The notes under the pieces are model-generated. The model ran no database searches and was not told where the DNA came from. It saw only the letters and a program-made list of their open reading frames with translations. A DNA stretch of 64,000 nucleotides. Source: Buddleja alternifolia. Its lineage: Eukaryota > Streptophyta > Magnoliopsida > Lamiales > Scrophulariaceae. Location of the stretch: assembly GCA_019426215.1 (NCBI GenBank), contig CM033396.1:30609154-30673153 (forward strand). The letters run 5' to 3'. Positions 1 to 12,540 of this stretch are shown one piece after another (position 1 is the first letter of the stretch; each line of letters starts with the position of its first letter). Both the position numbers and the translations under genes were made by a program.

Positions 1-178
1 GTAGAATTGTGAGCTAATAAATGAGAATATTTATATGATTATGTGGTAAAGTTTAAATATTGACATTATTATGTGTAATTTAACTATACATGTTTTAAAT
101 AGACATTACTCAAGTAGATGGTATCTCATGAATGTTCCATCAAACTTTGGGGCTAAATTGACATTATTATGTGTAATC

Positions 179-841
179 TAGGGGTGTAAGTTGAGCCGAG
201 TCAGTTCGACTCGAGCTCGAGCTCGAGCCTATTTATTTCTTCAGAAAGCTCGCGAGCTTCTTCATAATTTTTATATATATTTATTTTTATATTATAAATA
301 TTAATTATATATATATATATATATATTAAATTTTAACTATGAAATTCAATTCAGCAAAAATAGAAACCCTATCTCTTTCAAAAGTCACGCAGTCATGCAG
401 GGAGACTAGAAAGAAACCCTCCTCTTCTCACAGTCACGCAGCTACGCCTCTGTCACCTCCGTCTCCGTCCGTCATCACCTAGGTCACCTCCTCACTCACC
501 TCCGTCAACTGCAACCCAGCCGCTGCGCAGCTCCTCACCTCCATCACTATGCAGCGCCTCGCCTCCATCCACCTCCGTCGCCGCAAACCGCCACCAAACC
601 TTTGTTCACCCCAATAATTTTCGTCTGCTATATTTCTTTTCAATTCAAATGCTTTGATTCTGTTTTTCAATTGCAAGAATGTATGAATGTGTGAATCAAT
701 AGATTTACTAATTGATTTGTTTACTTGCACTGCCGTTTGTTCGAGCTCGGCTCTGCTCGAGCTCCTCAAAGTCTAGCTCGATGAGCTTGTGCCTGGCAAA
801 ATCGCGAGGCTCGACTCGAGCGTGGCTCGTTTACACCCCTA
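179..841. mobile_element. hAT-type non-autonomous transposon (663 bp)
   Basis: Both ends carry the perfect 11-bp inverted repeat TAGGGGTGTAA / TTACACCCCTA. They are flanked by the identical 8-bp direct repeat GTGTAATC (171-178 and 842-849), and an 8-bp target duplication is the hAT hallmark. The subterminal regions are rich in GAGCTCGAGC-type motifs in inverted orientation (about 200-260 and 735-825). No transposase is present. An unoccupied relative of the target lies at 73-108, because the insertion sits in the second copy of a local direct repeat. Confidence 0.85.
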
Positions 842-849
842 GTGTAATC

Positions 850-1670
850 TAACAATACATGTTTTAAATAGAAATTACTTTGAAGTCTAACTTATTGGCC
901 AACAATGATTGGGGCTAAATTTTTAGAATAAACGGATATTTGTGATTTGCACACCAATTTTTTGGGACTAATTTCTGTTGACTATACACATATAATTCTG
1001 ATGTATCAACACGTGGGATCCCCACAAATTGTATTAGAATCACTCCTAAAGACCCTAAAATGTAGCTCATTCGCCCACGATGAATGAGTTATAAATTCCA
1101 CGGATAATTGTAACTAACATATATATTGTCATGTTCGAGGCCCGCGAATTCGTTGAAGCGATGTGTGTCTCCAAATTCACTAAGCGTAATCTTGAGTTGA
1201 ACATTTAAACTATGATCCAAAATGAATATACACTTAAGTTCTTAGGTAGTTTTTTCCTTTGCAATTTTCCCATGTGGTATGGTAACGATGGAGCTTCACA
1301 ATCACCCACCCTTCATAACATGGACGTCGCGACATGACTCTGTCCAGGACCCGTAGACAAGCGTTGGGACGTTAGGAATCTAGCAGTAACTCCCATTGGC
1401 TCAAAAGGTCACTCATGTTTTTTGGCCCGCGGGTTCAAAGGGTGACTCTCACATGCATCGTGCTTTGGGCCTACGAGCATGTTGGATGTAATGCGTGCCT
1501 TCTAACCTACTGAGCATAACCTTTAGTTGAACATTCAAACCACGGTCCAAAATGAATATACACAGTTACACTTGAGTTCCTAAGCAGTTGCTTATAAAAT
1601 ATTTGTTTCTTTGCAATTTTTGCCATGTGGGATCGTAACGACGGGGCTTCACACATACAATCTATGGGAT
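850..1670. repeat. Gene-free stretch with a diverged direct repeat
   Basis: No gene is visible. A segment of about 150 bp at roughly 1160-1305 recurs, diverged, at roughly 1490-1655 in the same orientation; both copies contain CCAAAATGAATATACAC and a GTAACGA(T/C)G block followed by a GCTTCACA stretch. It is probably part of an old interspersed repeat that I cannot classify. Confidence 0.5.
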
Positions 1671-2830
1671 AATTGCATTGACCTCCCCTGAATTATGGAC
1701 ATTTGACATCCACACCCCTCATTTTTAGTATATTTGCAAGGACCTCCCCTCTCTTCAATTCTTCCATTATATTTACTAGTTAAAGACTGTCATACCCTTC
1801 CTCTTTTATTTTAAAAAAGTTAACTTTCACTAAATAATGTATTGGAGAGTGAGTAATTATCAAAGTATCATCAAATGATATAATAATGAAGCATCACAAT
1901 TAAGAATTTTTGAAAATACAACTCTAAACTCCTAAAAGAAAATACTTCTAAGGTAATTATGAACTTTCTTTGGTGATCTAAAAATCTTATTGCTTACGTA
2001 CATTAATATAATTTAAATATTTTCTATAAACATGAATAATTCTAATTTTCTTATTGTTAAAATAAATTATAGGTACTAAAGTATGAACCTCACATGTCTT
2101 TTTATACCCAAAATTCTCTTTATTCAAATATGTTTCTTTTCTTAATAAAATCATACAAGTAGTATATTCTACTGAAAAAATAGTATTACAAAAGAATGTG
2201 TACGCACCTCTTATATACTACCATGTTTTTGTCCTTAAATGTATACAGTAATATATGTATAAAAAAATAAATTGATAATTTATGAGTTCTTTGTAACTTT
2301 ATAAAACTTCAAAGCAAAAAAATAGCACAAACAAAATATATTTTTCTTTTCCCCCCTTGAAATTGGCCTTAATTGAAAAGTGAGAAAAATACCCAGATTA
2401 TCGCCATAAATTCTTAATTGTCAAAATATTGAAAATTACTATAAAAATAAGAAAATGGTGTGACAAAATTAAATTACCACAATCAACATAATCGCATATT
2501 TTTTTTCATGAAATTTAGTGTTAGTTGAATTACGAGAGAGTTAGAATTAATATTTTTTAAGTAATACCATTTTTTGGATCATAAGAGGTTTCTTTATTAA
2601 TTTAAAGTTTAGGACATTTGAGTTATATTTCTAAAGTTTTTCAATTTAAGAAGCTTTATTGTTTATCATTTAATAATATGTTATTTAGTGGTATTTGTTT
2701 CATTCCCCCACCAATAATTTAATTGAACCTTTTCTAGCCCAAATAGGAAGGGCTTTTTCGTCTTTAAGTAGTAAATATAATGAAAAAATTGTATAGAGGG
2801 GAGGTCCATGCCAATAAATCAAATATGAGG
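1671..2830. mobile_element. Non-coding element with long imperfect inverted ends
   Basis: The left arm (about 1680-1800, with GACCTCCCCT twice and CCATTATATTTACTAGTTAA) pairs with the reverse complement of about 2765-2830 (GGGGAGGTCC and a TAGTAAATATAATG block). The interior is AT-rich and has no open reading frame. The structure is typical of plant MITEs and foldback elements. The outer right end seems disrupted by the next repeat, so no target duplication could be read. Confidence 0.5.
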
Positions 2831-3640
2831 GATTTTGACTGATTTTGACTTAAATTGGGGGGATTTGACTAAAATAGGGGATTTTGACTGATTTTGACTT
2901 AAATTGGGGGGATTTGACTAAAATTGGGAATTTTGATTGATTTTGACTTAAATTGGAGGGATTTTGACTGAAATTGGAGATTTTAATTGATTTTAACTTA
3001 AATTTGAATTTTTTATTTAAATATAAACTAATAAAAAATTATAAAAAAAACCCACCCCACCCCACCCCCAACCCCTGCATCACGTTTCAACCACCCCCAC
3101 CCCTCCGCCAAAAAAAGAACCCCTGCGCATGTGTGTGTATATATGTGTGTGTATATATATGTGATTGTGTGTGTGTGTGTATATATATATGTGACTGTGT
3201 GTGTTTGAGTGTGTGTGTGTGTGTATATATATATATGTGACTGTGTGTGTGTGTACATATATATATGTGACTGTGTGTGTTTGAATGTGTGTGTATATAT
3301 ATGCGTGTGTGTGTATATATATATGTGTGTGTGGACTGTGTGTGTTTGTGTGTGTGCGTGAGGGTGGGGTGGGGTGGGGTGGGGTGGGGTGGGGGGGAGG
3401 GTGGGGAAGATGACACTGTTCCCCAACCTCATTTTTCTTTTCTTTTCTTTTTTCTTTTTTTTATTTAATTTATAAAATTAAGTTCATTAAAATATTATTT
3501 TTAATAAAAATAATTATTAAAATAAATATTTTAATAAAAATACTATTTTGAGGGTAATTTGATAAAAAAATAACTACAAATCAGTCAAAATCCCCAATTT
3601 CAGTCAAATTTCCAAATTTTTAGGTGCAATTTGTACCAAA
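2822..3640. repeat. Inverted/tandem repeat block built on GATTTTGACT
   Basis: Between 2822 and 3000 a unit of about 45 bp containing GGGATTTTGACTGATTTTGA is repeated with variation four to five times. Its reverse complement reappears at 3570-3615. The arms enclose the microsatellite at 3128-3395 and an AT-rich stretch. Either a small inverted-repeat element or a composite low-complexity island would fit. Confidence 0.45.
3128..3395. repeat. Compound microsatellite (TG)n/(TA)n with (GGGGT)n
   Basis: About 235 bp of alternating TG and TA runs is followed by a TGGGG/GGGGT minisatellite at 3363-3395. It is open in several frames on both strands only because of its repetitive composition; it is not coding. 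Confidence 0.95.
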
Positions 3641-3974
3641 ATTGCCGATTTTTGCAAGTTAATGTACTCAAATTGCCAGTAGGCCAACTTAAAGTGCTAA
3701 AAAAACGTGCACACCAACATAGTGTATGAATGTTGCAATTTTTCCTTGTTTCTTTGAATCTTGTTCGACGCCTTGCGAATTCTGTTGCGCGTCGTCTGGC
3801 TCGATATGCTTTTCAGTTTGATTTTGTGGAGGGACTTTAGCCCCCGAATTTTGTTCGTGCTTTGGTTGATGCTCTTTTGCATCCGTTTTAATTTATCTTA
3901 TCGTTTATTCTCCAAATTAAAAATATTAATTTTTCCATATAAATAAATTTGAAAGGAGCTATGAAAGGCTAAGC

Positions 3975-4410
3975 ATAATAGCTTAGATTATGTTTGATCA
4001 TATTTTTAAAGATGAGTTTTCACTCTTTGAATATTTGAAAAATGAAAATTCAAAAATTCACATCCAATTTCTCCGAGCAATACTCATTCTCATTTTCTAT
4101 TATACATTTTTCGTGCAAACATTCATCATTACATTTTTCAATCATATCATATTATCTCTCATTATTAATTAATTTATTTTCACTATTAAACTTATTATCT
4201 CTCTTATTTTATTACCAACTCAATTATTTTCTACACCAAATTCCAATAAAATCTATTTTTATATCATATCAACACTACTTCCAACAATTTTTTTAAAATA
4301 TAACCAAACATACCACAAAAGTCAACATTCTAGCACAATATATATAATATTCATTCCTAGTACAAAATTCTAAAAACAAACTTGAAAATGTGGCCAAACA
4401 TAGCCCAAGG
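3975..4410. mobile_element. Possible MITE with TATGTTTG ends
   Basis: TTATGTTTGATCATATTTTT at about 3988 is roughly the reverse complement of AAAATGTGGCCAAACATAGC at 4385-4404. The interior is AT-rich with no gene. No target duplication was identified. The preceding stretch 3641-3974 shows nothing recognisable. Confidence 0.35.
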
Positions 4411-4659
4411 GATTTTAGAGATAATAAACAATTTTTTTGGGTCCATACCAATAAGTGTTGGAAGAACTGTACTCACTGGAATCGCAATTTTGTTATAAGT
4501 GTTATTTCGGAATCATTTTCTATAAACGTGTTGCCGGACGAGAGGCAGTAGTAGGCCACAGTTCAGAGACGGTCAAATTATTCAAATTACAGGCGAGCCC
4601 GCTAAAATCCCTTTTCATCAAATTCAATCAAGCCTTCTTCACTGTTGTGCGGTTCTCTT

Positions 4660-4663
<4 letters not shown>

Positions 4664-4729
<66 letters not shown>

Positions 4730-4736
4730 CATATAG
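4664..4736. repeat. (CT)n(TA)n microsatellite in a 5'UTR intron
   Basis: About 25 CT units are followed by TA units. The run begins right after a plausible splice donor (TTCAG|GTCTCT, near 4662) of a non-coding first exon belonging to the TITAN9-like gene. A second (GTAT)n(TA)n run lies at 5071-5110 in the same presumed intron. Confidence 0.9.
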
Positions 4737-5278
4737 ATATATCTTTCCTGTGTATGTGTTTGTATGTAGCGAAGAGCCTCAGCTAATTTATGCAGTAACT
4801 AACATCTGAGTGCCTGAAAGGTGTTCGACCAATTGTTAATGGTTTCTTTCTACACCGAGATTTATTATTTGATGGTGTTATTTTGCTAAAATAACTATAT
4901 CGGAAGTCACTTTTTGATTGCAAGTAAGGTAATTCCGATTCCGGTGTCAAAATTAATTTCCTAGTTATTTCCTCCTTATATCCATCTCCTGTTATGTTAA
5001 CTCTGTGAATTAATTTGGCGTTTTGTTATTCGCATCATTTTTATATTTACAAACACAACCACAAGAATATGTATGTATGTATGTATGTATATATATATAT
5101 ATATATATGTATATATGCTTATGTCCATGTAATCTCAATTATTATCTATCTATTTCTCCTGCACAATTGACTTAAAATCGTGGTGCCCAATTCTTTCTGT
5201 TGGAGGGAGGAATGGGTTTGCAAATTTTGTTTCTAGTTGACGACGACCTGTTTTATTTTGTTGTTTTTCCGGGTTTAG

Positions 5279-8200
5279 ATGGAGGCGCTTTACACGAAGC
5301 TCTACAACAAATACAACAAACTAAAGGTCTTGCTTTATGTAACAGTCTGTGTTTATATTTTATGAAATTCAAATTTATCTATCTTATTGTTTAGGCTTTT
5401 TTTAACTCTTTGTGCAGAAGGAAAAAGAATCTCAGTTGGATAAGCTGAATCATGATCAAGAAGTGAAGTTCATGAACTATGCAGCTGGTATCATATCTAT
5501 TTATTTAGTTTCCCCTAGTTTGAAGCATATGCTACTACTATTCCTGGTTTGATTTTGGAAGTTCAACAAGTGATGCTCATGAATTTTGCACCTTGGTTTT
5601 ACCTCACTTTACAGTTTTTATCCTGTTTAAAGGCTCCACATTTTCCTGTATGCTTGGCTTTCTAGAACTTTAATCAGAATTCATCAGTAAACTCTTCTTA
5701 TCACGTCGTAGTTCTTGATATGATTCGTGGTCATATGTGATATCATGATACCATTTTACTTTACAATCACTTTTGTGCTTGAAAATGTCTTGACATCTCT
5801 ACTTCAACGGCATTCCTGCCAAAAAGGTGGAAAGAGTAATAGGAGTTGTGTGTTCTAGGCAAATGTGTTTATCTTAAATGAATTATCCACTTCAATCTGT
5901 TAATCAAACTATTGTACTGTATCTACTGTTAATTATTATACTCATGGGTTTGGACTTGTATATCATGATTGTTAACATGTCATATATGCATAAGTTGGAT
6001 ATAGATTATCTAGGCCAGGAATAACTTCAACAAATCGAATTGGCTTTTACTCTTTATGATTCTATCAACATTCATCTCTTGAGATGACACGTACCTTATT
6101 TTTTTGATTGTTTTGCTTTGTAAGATGTCATATTAAGCTAGTTATTTTGGCCTTTTCCAAGTAGAATGAACTTCACTTGTGATAGAGCATTCGTAGCTTA
6201 AAGTTAGTTTTTGATGATTGAATCTGTTGATGTGGCACTATTGAAGTTGGCTTAAGCTTCTAGTGCAGGGATGTTTTGTGGTTTAAAAACATATTTGCGA
6301 CATTGATGTATAGTGGTCTTATATTCTTCTCTTTTTTACCAATTTCTGGTTATTATTTCTTTGGCCCCTGGTGCTGAGTTTAGTGTTGTTCCTACCTTGT
6401 CACTGTTGTGTTCCACAATTATGGTTTTGTTGTTAGATATAACTCGGGAACTTCTGTATACATTTTCAAGACTGCAGATACACACACACACACATAAATT
6501 GACATGCTCATTTATTTGTCTTTGAAGATTTTGCACCTAAATATGCGTTTATTCCTTATTTGGATTCACATTTGTGGGTGCAGCATGATCAATGTCACTT
6601 GTTTACTTTTATCACTCTTTTTGTTTTTTTATGTAATATAAAGTAGTATGCATATGTACTTGTATCTTTCATGATGAATCCTCTTTAAATTTTATTTAAA
6701 TTTGTCTTAAATGCTTGATATATTTTTGAATGCAGCTGCGGATGAAATGATACAGTACTTGAAAAGTGAGAATGACAGGCTACATGGACAAGTTGATGGA
6801 TTGAAAAGTGAACTTGCTTCTCTTAGGTATGAATCTACGAGAATCATGTAATCTTTAGGATCTCCATGTTTTACTAAATTAAATCATATACCTCTTTTGG
6901 CTGCAGATCCTCGAATGATGAACAAAATATACACTACCAAAAGCTTTTGAAGGAAGAGAACCAAAAGAGTAAGGAAAAGTCATCTTATCAACTATAGATA
7001 GTAGTGAAGGTCTCTTCTAATTCCCAATTGTAATAGTAATGTCCTTGTACATCCTAGTGGAGCAACTTGGACCTAAGTAAGGAGGCATGTCAATGAAACA
7101 CCACCAGTCACAATCTGTGCACCATATGATTATATGTTATAGACTTGATCATTTTCAATTTAATTGGTGACACAAGTAGTTAAAATTCTCATATGTGCCA
7201 ATTATATAGATACCCAGGAAAACAAGGAAGTATTGTGTTCTTCCCTCTCGTCTTAATCTGATTCGTTAGATATGCTAAAGCCATCAATGGCATCATCATG
7301 TTTCTGGATAAAATACTCTTTTCTAGTGAGTTTGTCTACATAAAGTATCTGAAGAGATATAATTGGCTAAGTCAGTTCTGAAGTAACTTGCATGCATATA
7401 TGTATTCGAGATGGATTCTGGTCACTGGTAATGATTCCTGGTAATCTATTTTGAGCTCTTTAAATATATTAATGTGTTCAACTTATCATGTGATCAATTA
7501 GGTAGGACACTCTTGCTTATACAGATGTTAACTTTTGTCTTTATGAGTGTTAAAAAATTCTTCTGTCTTAAACAATACTTCATGTTGTATTGTTTTTGCT
7601 TCGGGTCGCATGCTATGTAGTCTATGTGACCCTTCCACGCATATAGAGTATATTGTTTATAATGTTTTTATCACTTAAGTAGAAAGATCTTGCTTGATAA
7701 TAACGTTCTTTCACTACTTACTACATTTCATAAAATTTCACAATTGACATTCCTTAATTCAATACTGAACAATTTTTGCTCTTCACAATGTTGTAGATAA
7801 GGAACTATCAGAAGAAATTGCAAGGTTCCAAAAACTTGAACTTAATGAATGTTCACAATCTTCTATGCACGAGGAGATTGGAATTGAACGGGAAATTTCA
7901 CATGAAGATACTCCAGGTGGAGGAATGCCTGGTAAATCCACTATGAAGTTGATGAAAAAACGCAAATCTGCGCATACCACAGAAAGTACAGCTGCTCCAT
8001 ACGTTGATGTGGAACTTGATCGTCCAGCAGATCAACATATTTATGGTGATAAGAGCAGTGTTGCTTGTCCCAGCATCCAACAGGTAGATAAATTACTCTA
8101 ATTAGGGTGAATTACATGCACACCCCCACTTTAGTGCTAATTACCAAACAAAAAAAAAACTGACTTTTGGTAAATTACAACAAGACCCCCTCAAGGGGTC

Positions 8201-9246
8201 TATTTGTAAGGTTTACGTGGGTGAAATTGTAAGGATTTTTAAATGCACGGGGTGTAATTGTAAGAATGTATTAACATGAGGGGGACTTTATGTAATTTCA
8301 AAAAGGTCAGGGTTTTTTCGGTAATAAGCGCTAAAGTGAGGATGGGTCTATAGGTAATTTGCTTAAATTATATGCATTTTGGTTGAAGTATGCTTTTGAC
8401 TCATGGCCTGACTTTTGTTATGTTATGGTCCAGCCTGCCTGCTGTCAAAGAAAGATTTATGGTTCAGGTATGTCTCAAAAGGAAACATATCTTTCATTCC
8501 TTCGTGCATAATGCCACGAGTTTGACTTACTGTTTTGATGGTAGGTGGTGACGCCACAGACACTAGTTCTGTCAACTGCGTGTTTCAACATCTTGTCGAG
8601 TTTGTAGTTGGCATGAAAATGTCTCCTCTTGCTCAAAGTAATGAGCTATGCATAATGGCGCATCACAAATCAAGTGGTAATCTTACTTCTTTAAAAAGCA
8701 TTGCATTGCCTTACTTTTCATATTTATGTATTGAACTTTACTAGATTTTTCTTAGTCGGTGATTCGTAACATTTATATCATAATGTATTATCTTCAAGAT
8801 TGGCCTGGAATTACGATCACGAAAAGGGGTATTCTCGATCTTTTTGTGGTTGTAAACCTCTCAGATTTTACGTATAGGTGTAACACAAATAGTGTATGTT
8901 GTTTGGAGTCTATAACTTAAACAACACAATACATTTTGGTCCAACTCTTTTTAACATCAATGTTAAACACATTTGAGATCTTGCTAATTGGTCCTTTGTT
9001 CTGTATTTCTACTTGTCAACATGATTAAATTCATTCAGTTGAAAAGGATGCTGTTGTATTGCAGGTTATTCATTCAGTCTCACATGGATAACTAATTCGC
9101 GTGGAGAAATAGAACTGCTATACCGCGTGTTGTCATTGGGGACATTCGAAAGAGTAGCACCAGAGTGGATGAAAGAAACACTAATTTTCAGCACAAGTAT
9201 GTGCAGTGTGTTTTTTGAGAGGGTTTCCCGTGTTATCAAAAGTTAA
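5279..9246 (+). CDS. TTN9: TITAN9-like protein, 8 coding exons, 301 aa
   Basis: Exons read by eye with GT-AG borders and consistent phases: 5279-5326, 5418-5487, 6736-6826, 6907-6968, 7797-8083, 8434-8467, 8545-8676, 9065-9246 (906 nt with stop). The protein starts MEALYTKLYNKYNKLKKEKE and has a charged coiled-coil N-terminal half. A basic patch (KLMKKRKS) with an acidic linker follows, then a conserved C-terminal module with SLTWITN, GEIELLYRVLSLGTFERVAP and SVFFERVSRV. This matches what I recall of Arabidopsis TITAN9, a plant-specific protein needed in early seed development whose biochemical role is not settled. The ATG directly follows an acceptor (GGGTTTAG), so the leader contains an intron. 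Intron 5 carries a MITE. The gene looks intact. The family name is from memory; the exon structure is directly visible. Confidence 0.78.
8099..8370. mobile_element. MITE (Mutator-like family A), copy 1, in a TITAN9-like intron
   Basis: The inverted ends start AATTAGGGTGAATTACATGC and, from the right, AATTTAAGCAAATTACC. The subterminal block CTTTAGTGCTAATTACC reappears inverted as GGTAATAAGCGCTAAAG. Inner segments such as GGGGGACTTTATGTAATTTC identify the same family at 17941-18202 and 19317-19577. It is non-coding and lies between exons 5 and 6, apparently without harming the splice sites. Confidence 0.75.
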
Positions 9247-9949
9247 TGATCGATCTTTTCTTTTTTAAATACTGAAAATGTTATGATCATGTTGTTTCAT
9301 TTGACCTTTACATAACATGTTTGTTGTACTAGTAGTAATCCATGTACTCTACTAATGCTGTAGAAGCCTTAGCTCTAAAGTTGAGGACCTGAAATCCTAA
9401 AACAAATTTTTTGTTAGACAAGTTTCAAATTTGATTAGTAACAAATGATAAAATGTGGGCAAAACAAATGAGCTATTCGAGCTTGGCTTGTGTCCGATTC
9501 GATTAAAGTTTGATTGAATTTGATGCGATTAACAATCATACCAAATTCATACAAATTTTGAATAGTGAAGGACCAACATATTTGATTGCCAAAGAATTTC
9601 CTAAATAGTTAATGGAACAGTATATGTAGTTTTTGATTGAGAAATTCTAGGGCAGATTGTGTCTAGCCGTACGAAAGGTAAGCACATTGCAATTGAATCA
9701 CAGTTGTCAAAATTGTACAATTCTTAAAAACTGAACAACCACTAATTAGTTATCACACTTGTCTTATAATTGATGAGTGTAATAGAAATCGACTTGAACC
9801 TAAACAACAATTTTCCATTATTAATATTGTAATTTATGTACATAAATAATCTTTAGCAATTTGGGTTATTTGCATCCAAAATGTTGACTTTTGAAATCAA
9901 CCTTCCATGAAGTACACATTTTTTTTGGTAAAGAGAGCTCTCTTTTAAT
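9247..9949. other. 3' flank of the TITAN9-like gene, no gene seen
   Basis: AT-rich flank holding the presumed 3'UTR and spacer. I see no open frame with family similarity and no clear repeat. Confidence 0.6.
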
Positions 9950-10640
9950 CAAGGTATTAAATATCGGTTTCGTTGTATATTTCGGGGGTATTAAATTTAC
10001 GAAAATTTCGAGGATATTTATGAATTCTCTTTCGATTCTAAAGAAATCATGAAAAATCATAGAAATAACTGAAAGTTTCAAATGAAACTTTAGGTATCTT
10101 TAATTTATATTATAATGCATTTTTTACATTAATAATATTGTATGTATAATGTATATATAGTGATCTTTATTAATTAGTTTGAGTACCACCCGTGGTGAAA
10201 AATTAAAATAAGTATGATTCAGAAGTAAATTAATGAATAAATAGCTTTAAAATGTCATTACAACAATACACATACAATTTTCATAAAATATATTATTCGG
10301 AATCATATGAAATTTTTAGGATTAAAATTGTTATACTCCGTCTAATATTAACTTGTTATACTCGATAATTGTGGCCTCAAAGAAAGAAAAAGAATATCTA
10401 AAATTAATTTTTACATGTTATAAAAAAACATAAATATTTAAATAAAATATAAATAATTTAATATTATCCTTAAAAATTTAAAAATTTCGGGTTTCGATAG
10501 AAATTTCGGTGGATATTCTGCAAAATAATTTAATCTTATTTTTAAATTTCAGGAAAGGTCGGGTTTCGGTCAAAATTTTGACATTTTGCTTCAGGACCCT
10601 AGGAAACCCGAAATTTTGGAATTTCGACCGAAATTTTAGA
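9950..10640. repeat. Inverted-repeat island with AAATTTCGG motifs
   Basis: Motifs such as AAATTTCGGGTTTCGATAG (about 10483) and their complement GGAAACCCGAAATTTTGG (about 10602) bracket the right half. Related TATCGGTTTCG and ATTTCGGGGG lie near 9960-9995. This is a dispersed non-coding foldback-type repeat whose ends are not resolved. Confidence 0.45.
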
Positions 10641-10746
10641 GCATGCTTCTAATATCACTTGGTCAAATATTTTTATAAAATTGTAATGAGAGACTAAAAT
10701 ACTTCTACCGCAATACATAGTAAAAAAACCACCTAAAGAGGGTGGG

Positions 10747-10790
10747 TTTTTTTTTTTTGGGGGAGGGAGGGGGGGGGGGGGGGGGGGTTG
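10747..10790. repeat. Poly-T / poly-G tract
   Basis: A T run is followed by a near-continuous G run of about 35 bases. Such tracts are unstable and often mis-sized in assemblies. The surrounding 10641-11400 contains no recognisable gene. Confidence 0.9.
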
Positions 10791-11496
10791 GAACTATTAC
10801 CTAGGGGAGGCCTCAGTGTATCTCCTAAAGAGGGTGCATTTTGTACTTGTTTTAATATATATATTTTATTTATAATTAAATTCAAATTATATATAATTGA
10901 GTAGAAAAATAACAAATATATGAACCAATTGTAACTTGTTCAAAGTTTAGGGACTTAATTGTAACTAGTTATAGATATATGGACTAAATTAAAACAAAAA
11001 AAAACTTGTAAAAAAATAAGCAACCATGCCAATTTGGCGTGGGTGAACAATGCTGCGCTTAATGGGCGTGGGATTTGGCGCTCCATTAGAGATGACATAA
11101 TAAACTAAATAGTTAGTTTGGATCTATTTTTAGCTGCCATGCTCTGGTTGTAGTTTTTGATCTAGTTTGATATGACAGAAGGGGGGAAATCCATTGCTAC
11201 CAACTCGGACACTATCTCAGTAAAATTGTGAACTAATAAATAAAAATATATGATTCTTTCGTAAAATGAAATCCTAACATTAGAGATTTGATTACCTATT
11301 AGTTTTTGATTATTTTGTAATCTAATTATAATTGATGTTCAATGAGGACCCCTAATTAAATGTAATCTTACATTTAATTTACCTACACTATATACCCTCA
11401 AAATATCTAATCAAATCTCAAATCCCCATTCTTCCCGCCTCAATTCTTGCCGCCAAACACCCCAGTAAGTTTTTGAAATAAAAAGAAGCGAAGAAG

Positions 11497-11498
<2 letters not shown>

Positions 11499-11536
<38 letters not shown>
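11499..11536. repeat. (TA)n microsatellite in the leader of the next gene
   Basis: A pure TA run of about 19 units lies upstream of the likely splice donor at 11651/11652. Confidence 0.9.
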
Positions 11537-11538
<2 letters not shown>

Positions 11539-11651
11539 CATTCTTCCATCCAATTTCGCAAGAACTCTGTTTAGAAGTGCATCTTAACCAGGTTTTGAAA
11601 ATCTTCTCTTTAACCGTGTAACTTAGTTTCTGCATAATCATATCAAAACAG

Positions 11652-12526
11652 GTACGTACAATATAACTTAGGTTTAAATGATATTTTGATATACTTGTAG
11701 TAATATCATAGAAATAATTTTCGTTTTAGTTTATTGTACCTGTTTTTGTGTGATGTATAATTTTCCATGAAGAATTTTACATATGATGCAGAAATGTTGT
11801 GGTTTGGACTCATTTTTTCTGTTTTTCCTAATTGCCATTTATTTTGCTAGTTGTTGATTACACTCGTAGCATCTAAATATCATTTCGTTCATCCTTTGTG
11901 CTTCACACTTATATTTATTTTTGGAAGTTCTTTAATGTTTATGATCACAAAAGAATTACTGATATGTTTGCTTTTCTTGTCCTTTTTCTTTTTTGTTGTG
12001 CTAAAATGTTCTCTATTTAAAAACAAGTTTTGTTTTCGAGATGTCTAGGAACAATAAATTATCAAAAAATAAATTTGTGACAGCTTAAGTATTTATACTA
12101 TATCCTTATAATGATGTAGATTAATATTGTCAATATAGTGAGAAAAACTATTGTTATATGAGCCTTTGGTGGAGTATCACTTTCAGTTTTGTTTACCTAA
12201 GTCAAACGAACCTTATGATGGCTTTAAGCACATCTTGTATATCGATTTGTGCTTCGCGTATATTATAGCATATTGAAATCTGATGATCCGTGAAAAGTAA
12301 CAGAGTAAATTGATGAGGGTTTAAGTTTTGACGAGTTAAAAATGTTAACTGAACTCATTCACGGGGGCTTAATTCAGCTTACTTATCTGGGATTTATGTA
12401 AACTATCAGCTTTTTTTTTTTATTGTGTGTCATATTACATGTTAACTAGTCATTGTTGATGGAATGTATAACTAATGTAATAATGTTTGTATTTTGTATT
12501 GGAAAAACTAATTTGGATTTTGGCAG
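11652..12526 (+). other. Likely 5'UTR intron of the Myb/SANT-like gene
   Basis: A GTACGT donor at 11652 and a T-rich tract with TTGGCAG acceptor ending at 12526 delimit 875 bp with no conserved reading frame. Inferred from splice consensus only. Confidence 0.5.
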
Positions 12527-12540
12527 CTGCTTGAAAATAT

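Noticed and set aside
2974..3468. Overlapping open frames on both strands rich in Cys-Val and His-Thr
   Set aside because: They are translations of the TG/TA microsatellite and GGGGT repeat; such runs are open in several frames by composition.
6313..6525. 70-codon open frame in the TITAN9-like gene
   Set aside because: Lies wholly inside intron 2 and has no conserved features.
10747..10790. Poly-G tract considered as a G-quadruplex regulatory element
   Set aside because: A single homopolymer-like run next to poly-T, far from any gene start; length may be an assembly artefact.
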